A stretch of DNA of 64,000 bases from Solenopsis invicta. Its lineage: Eukaryota; Arthropoda; Insecta; Hymenoptera; Formicidae. Both the position numbers and the translations under genes were made by a program. How positions within the stretch are numbered: the stretch's first letter is position 1; the number at the start of each line of letters is the position of its first letter. Shown here piece after piece: positions 62,096 to 64,000 of this stretch. The stretch lies in the NCBI RefSeq assembly GCF_016802725.1, contig NC_052668.1, positions 19,276,501 to 19,340,500 of the forward strand. Direction: 5' to 3'. The notes below the pieces were generated by a model. The model ran no database searches. It had not been told where the DNA came from and was given only the letters and a program-made list of their open reading frames with translations.

Positions 62096-63700
62096 AATAG
62101 TTGCAAAACAGGAATTACTTGTCGGTACGATTCGTTCGTGAATACCCTTTGTCACTGGTACATTTCGCTAAATCGCTTTTGCAAAGATTCGATCTAAGTT
62201 GGAATTTAATCCTGTTTTATCATCGATCGCAATAGAGGAATTTTATCTGTCATCTTTCCAGTAAATATAATAGCATGTATTTACTGAAACATCAAATTCA
62301 TTATTTTTTCAATATTTTATTTAAATTTTTTATCACCGTGCATTATAACGTTGTCGTTAACATCAATGACATAAATGCATTATTCAATTATACACTTTAG
62401 TAATTAAATGACGCAATAAATATTCTGCGAAAAAATATGTTTACAGTCTGAAACATCTGTATACACTTTTTGACATGTTTGTCTTAGAGTTCGAATAAAA
62501 CGAAATGTTTTAATGATAAAAAATAAATGAATTTGTTTAACTTAAAAATCATAAACTATTGACGTTTTACCAATTTCTCGTGGCTTTCTTCAAATAAAGA
62601 AAAAAAAGATGTAAAATTATAAGAAGTCTTTCGATATGAAATCTTGACAAAAGGATAAAAGTTGATAAAAATCAAACGAGTTATTGATGCAGAAGTTTTG
62701 ACGTCACTACACTCGTCGATTGATTTGATAGCGATACGTGCGAGTACATGAGAACTCTTTTTATGTTATCTCTGATTGTTACTAAAATAATCATTATTAA
62801 TTTGTATATCTCTTTTTACGTACTAACAATCGCAATTTAGTGTTTATCGACTTTTATTTTTCAATCGTGATCTTATCGAAAATGATCATCTCTTTGATGA
62901 TTTACCTTGAGCTTGACCTTCTATTAAAGAAATTACCCTTGAAAAAAAAAAACTGATAAAATATTTCAATAAACTGATTACTATATAAATACAATAGCTT
63001 ATATATACAACGTCATTGTGTAAAAGAGGGATGCACAAGGGTCTTCAGTGTACAAGGAATCCTGAAATTTCAATTAAAATATAACTATTTTTTATTGTTC
63101 CTATTAAAATTAATTCTATGATAGGCTTTCCACGAATCGCCTACGATATCGCCAAATCATTTTGAAATATATTGCTATCGCATGTCATAATTTATATCAC
63201 GTAATTTATACGTAATACATATAATCAGATATAAGAGATTTCTCGTAAAAAAGAATACTGATTAATTGTTAGTCCCCGAAGAGATTCATAGCGACTTCGA
63301 TCCAACTCGGCGATTAACTTGTCAATTAATATTTTATTAATTTTACTATTACATTTTATTACTTTGTTAATTTGAACAAATAAACATTGATAATTTGTTA
63401 CTTGGACAATACAAGTTTAGTTTCTTCATCAACGTCCACTCGCCCTGCAGTTAGTTTCTTTCGCATTATCGTCTAACAGCTGCGTTTAATTTTTCATTTC
63501 GTTCGAGAGAAACTAGCAAAATTGATCGTATTGATTGGACAATTATTTCATGGTACGTTTGATTTAATGTGTTTATTAACAATTTGTCTCCACGATCGGA
63601 CAATTAAGTTTGGACGAGCAGGAATTACCAGAAAAGCTAGCGCCAAAATTCACATACGTACATTAATATGCGTGTCTGAAGTGTAATGAGATTGTATACA

Positions 63701-63758
63701 AAGTGAATTTTAATTGCTGTGAAGTCTTACCGACTGACTGCAATTGTAAAATTCACTC
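63701..63758. repeat. Inverted repeat GTGAATTTTAATTGC
   Basis: GTGAATTTTAATTGC at 63703-63717 pairs with GCAATTGTAAAATTCAC at 63740-63756 around a loop holding CTTACCGACTG. The complement of that loop motif recurs at 63804, making a nested foldback next to the dispersed 32-nt repeat. Confidence 0.6.
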
Positions 63759-63802
63759 TGTACGTGTGCATATGCATACATACAGATCGAATCTTACAAT
63801 CA

Positions 63803-63834
63803 CAGTCGGTAAGTCATCTCTTATGATAAAATGT
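63803..63834. repeat. Dispersed 32-nt repeat, copy 2
   Basis: Same block as 21675-21706, one mismatch, same orientation. It sits beside an inverted repeat near the right edge of the window. Confidence 0.7.
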
Positions 63835-64000
63835 TGACACAGGAATTAAAACTCACCTTGTACGAATATTTGCGAGTTGACTATTCGCTATTTGTATAAT
63901 CACGCGCTGAGAGTACTCGACGTGACGGAGGGAAATAAATCCCAATTAAAGATATCGTTTCTACAATTCATCGTGACTCACGTACAGACTGACTCGCGTC

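Larger units (their letters stand above)
61871..64000. other. AT-rich DNA downstream of the trio
   Basis: No gene is supported. A TATA-like TATATAAATA occurs near 62983, but no signal-peptide exon of the MRI..A type follows, so a fourth copy is not visible. The right end is less AT-rich and carries a dispersed repeat also found at 21675. Confidence 0.45.

Noticed and set aside
62744..62845. Possible fourth signal-peptide exon (ATG AGA ACT...)
   Set aside because: The frame lacks the MRI.IAL...LCT core, has no donor at codon 15 and no downstream cysteine exons in the window.

Overview
The window looks like nuclear DNA of a holometabolous insect, most likely an aculeate hymenopteran such as an ant. 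The background is strongly AT-rich, with sharp CpG- and GC-rich islands where promoters are expected. Introns are short with GT..AG ends, microsatellites are frequent, and small foldback (MITE-like) elements are abundant. The proteins read as insect orthologues of conserved animal genes. The species assignment is inference; no search was possible.

Layout. 1-3.25 kb: AT-rich DNA without a supportable gene. 3.25-5.12 kb (-): PPP1R42, a leucine-rich-repeat protein of 6 exons. 5.38-15.24 kb (-): KNTC1/Rod, the kinetochore RZZ subunit, 17 coding exons and about 2020 residues. 15.24-15.65 kb: a 408-bp divergent promoter interval containing an imperfect palindrome. 15.65-17.50 kb (+): PIH1D1, an R2TP co-chaperone adaptor. 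17.80-20.00 kb (-): SGPP1, sphingosine-1-phosphate phosphatase, convergent with PIH1D1. 20.0-27.9 kb: a CpG-rich stretch, then AT-rich DNA with several foldback elements. 27.9-31.5 kb (+): a membrane-anchored relative of angiotensin-converting enzyme that has lost two of three zinc ligands. 31.5-43.1 kb: no coding gene found, but four CpG-rich islands and many foldbacks; this is probably 5' regulatory and untranslated sequence of the next gene. 43.1-50.3 kb (+): an insect RUSC-type protein with RUN and SH3 domains. 52.0-61.9 kb (+): a tandem array of three paralogous small secreted proteins. 61.9-64.0 kb: no gene seen.

The conserved genes sit compactly. KNTC1 runs head-to-tail into PPP1R42 with about 260 bp between them. 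KNTC1 and PIH1D1 diverge from a shared promoter, and PIH1D1 and SGPP1 converge with about 305 bp between stop codons. Except for exons 5 and 6 of PIH1D1, the exon models given here were built by hand with matching splice phases, and their coding lengths are multiples of three.

The most interesting region is the tandem trio at 52-62 kb. All three genes have the same four-exon, all-phase-0 structure, a 15-codon signal-peptide exon, a third exon of exactly 174 nt, a cysteine scaffold that is invariant in spacing apart from one five-residue insertion, and a TATA plus TCAGT-type core promoter. The rest of each sequence is strongly diverged. This is the pattern of an old secreted multigene family, of unknown function here, possibly related to the DUF725/TsetseEP group. 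Also notable are the enzymatically dead ACE-like receptor-like protein and at least five distinct foldback families inserted repeatedly in introns.
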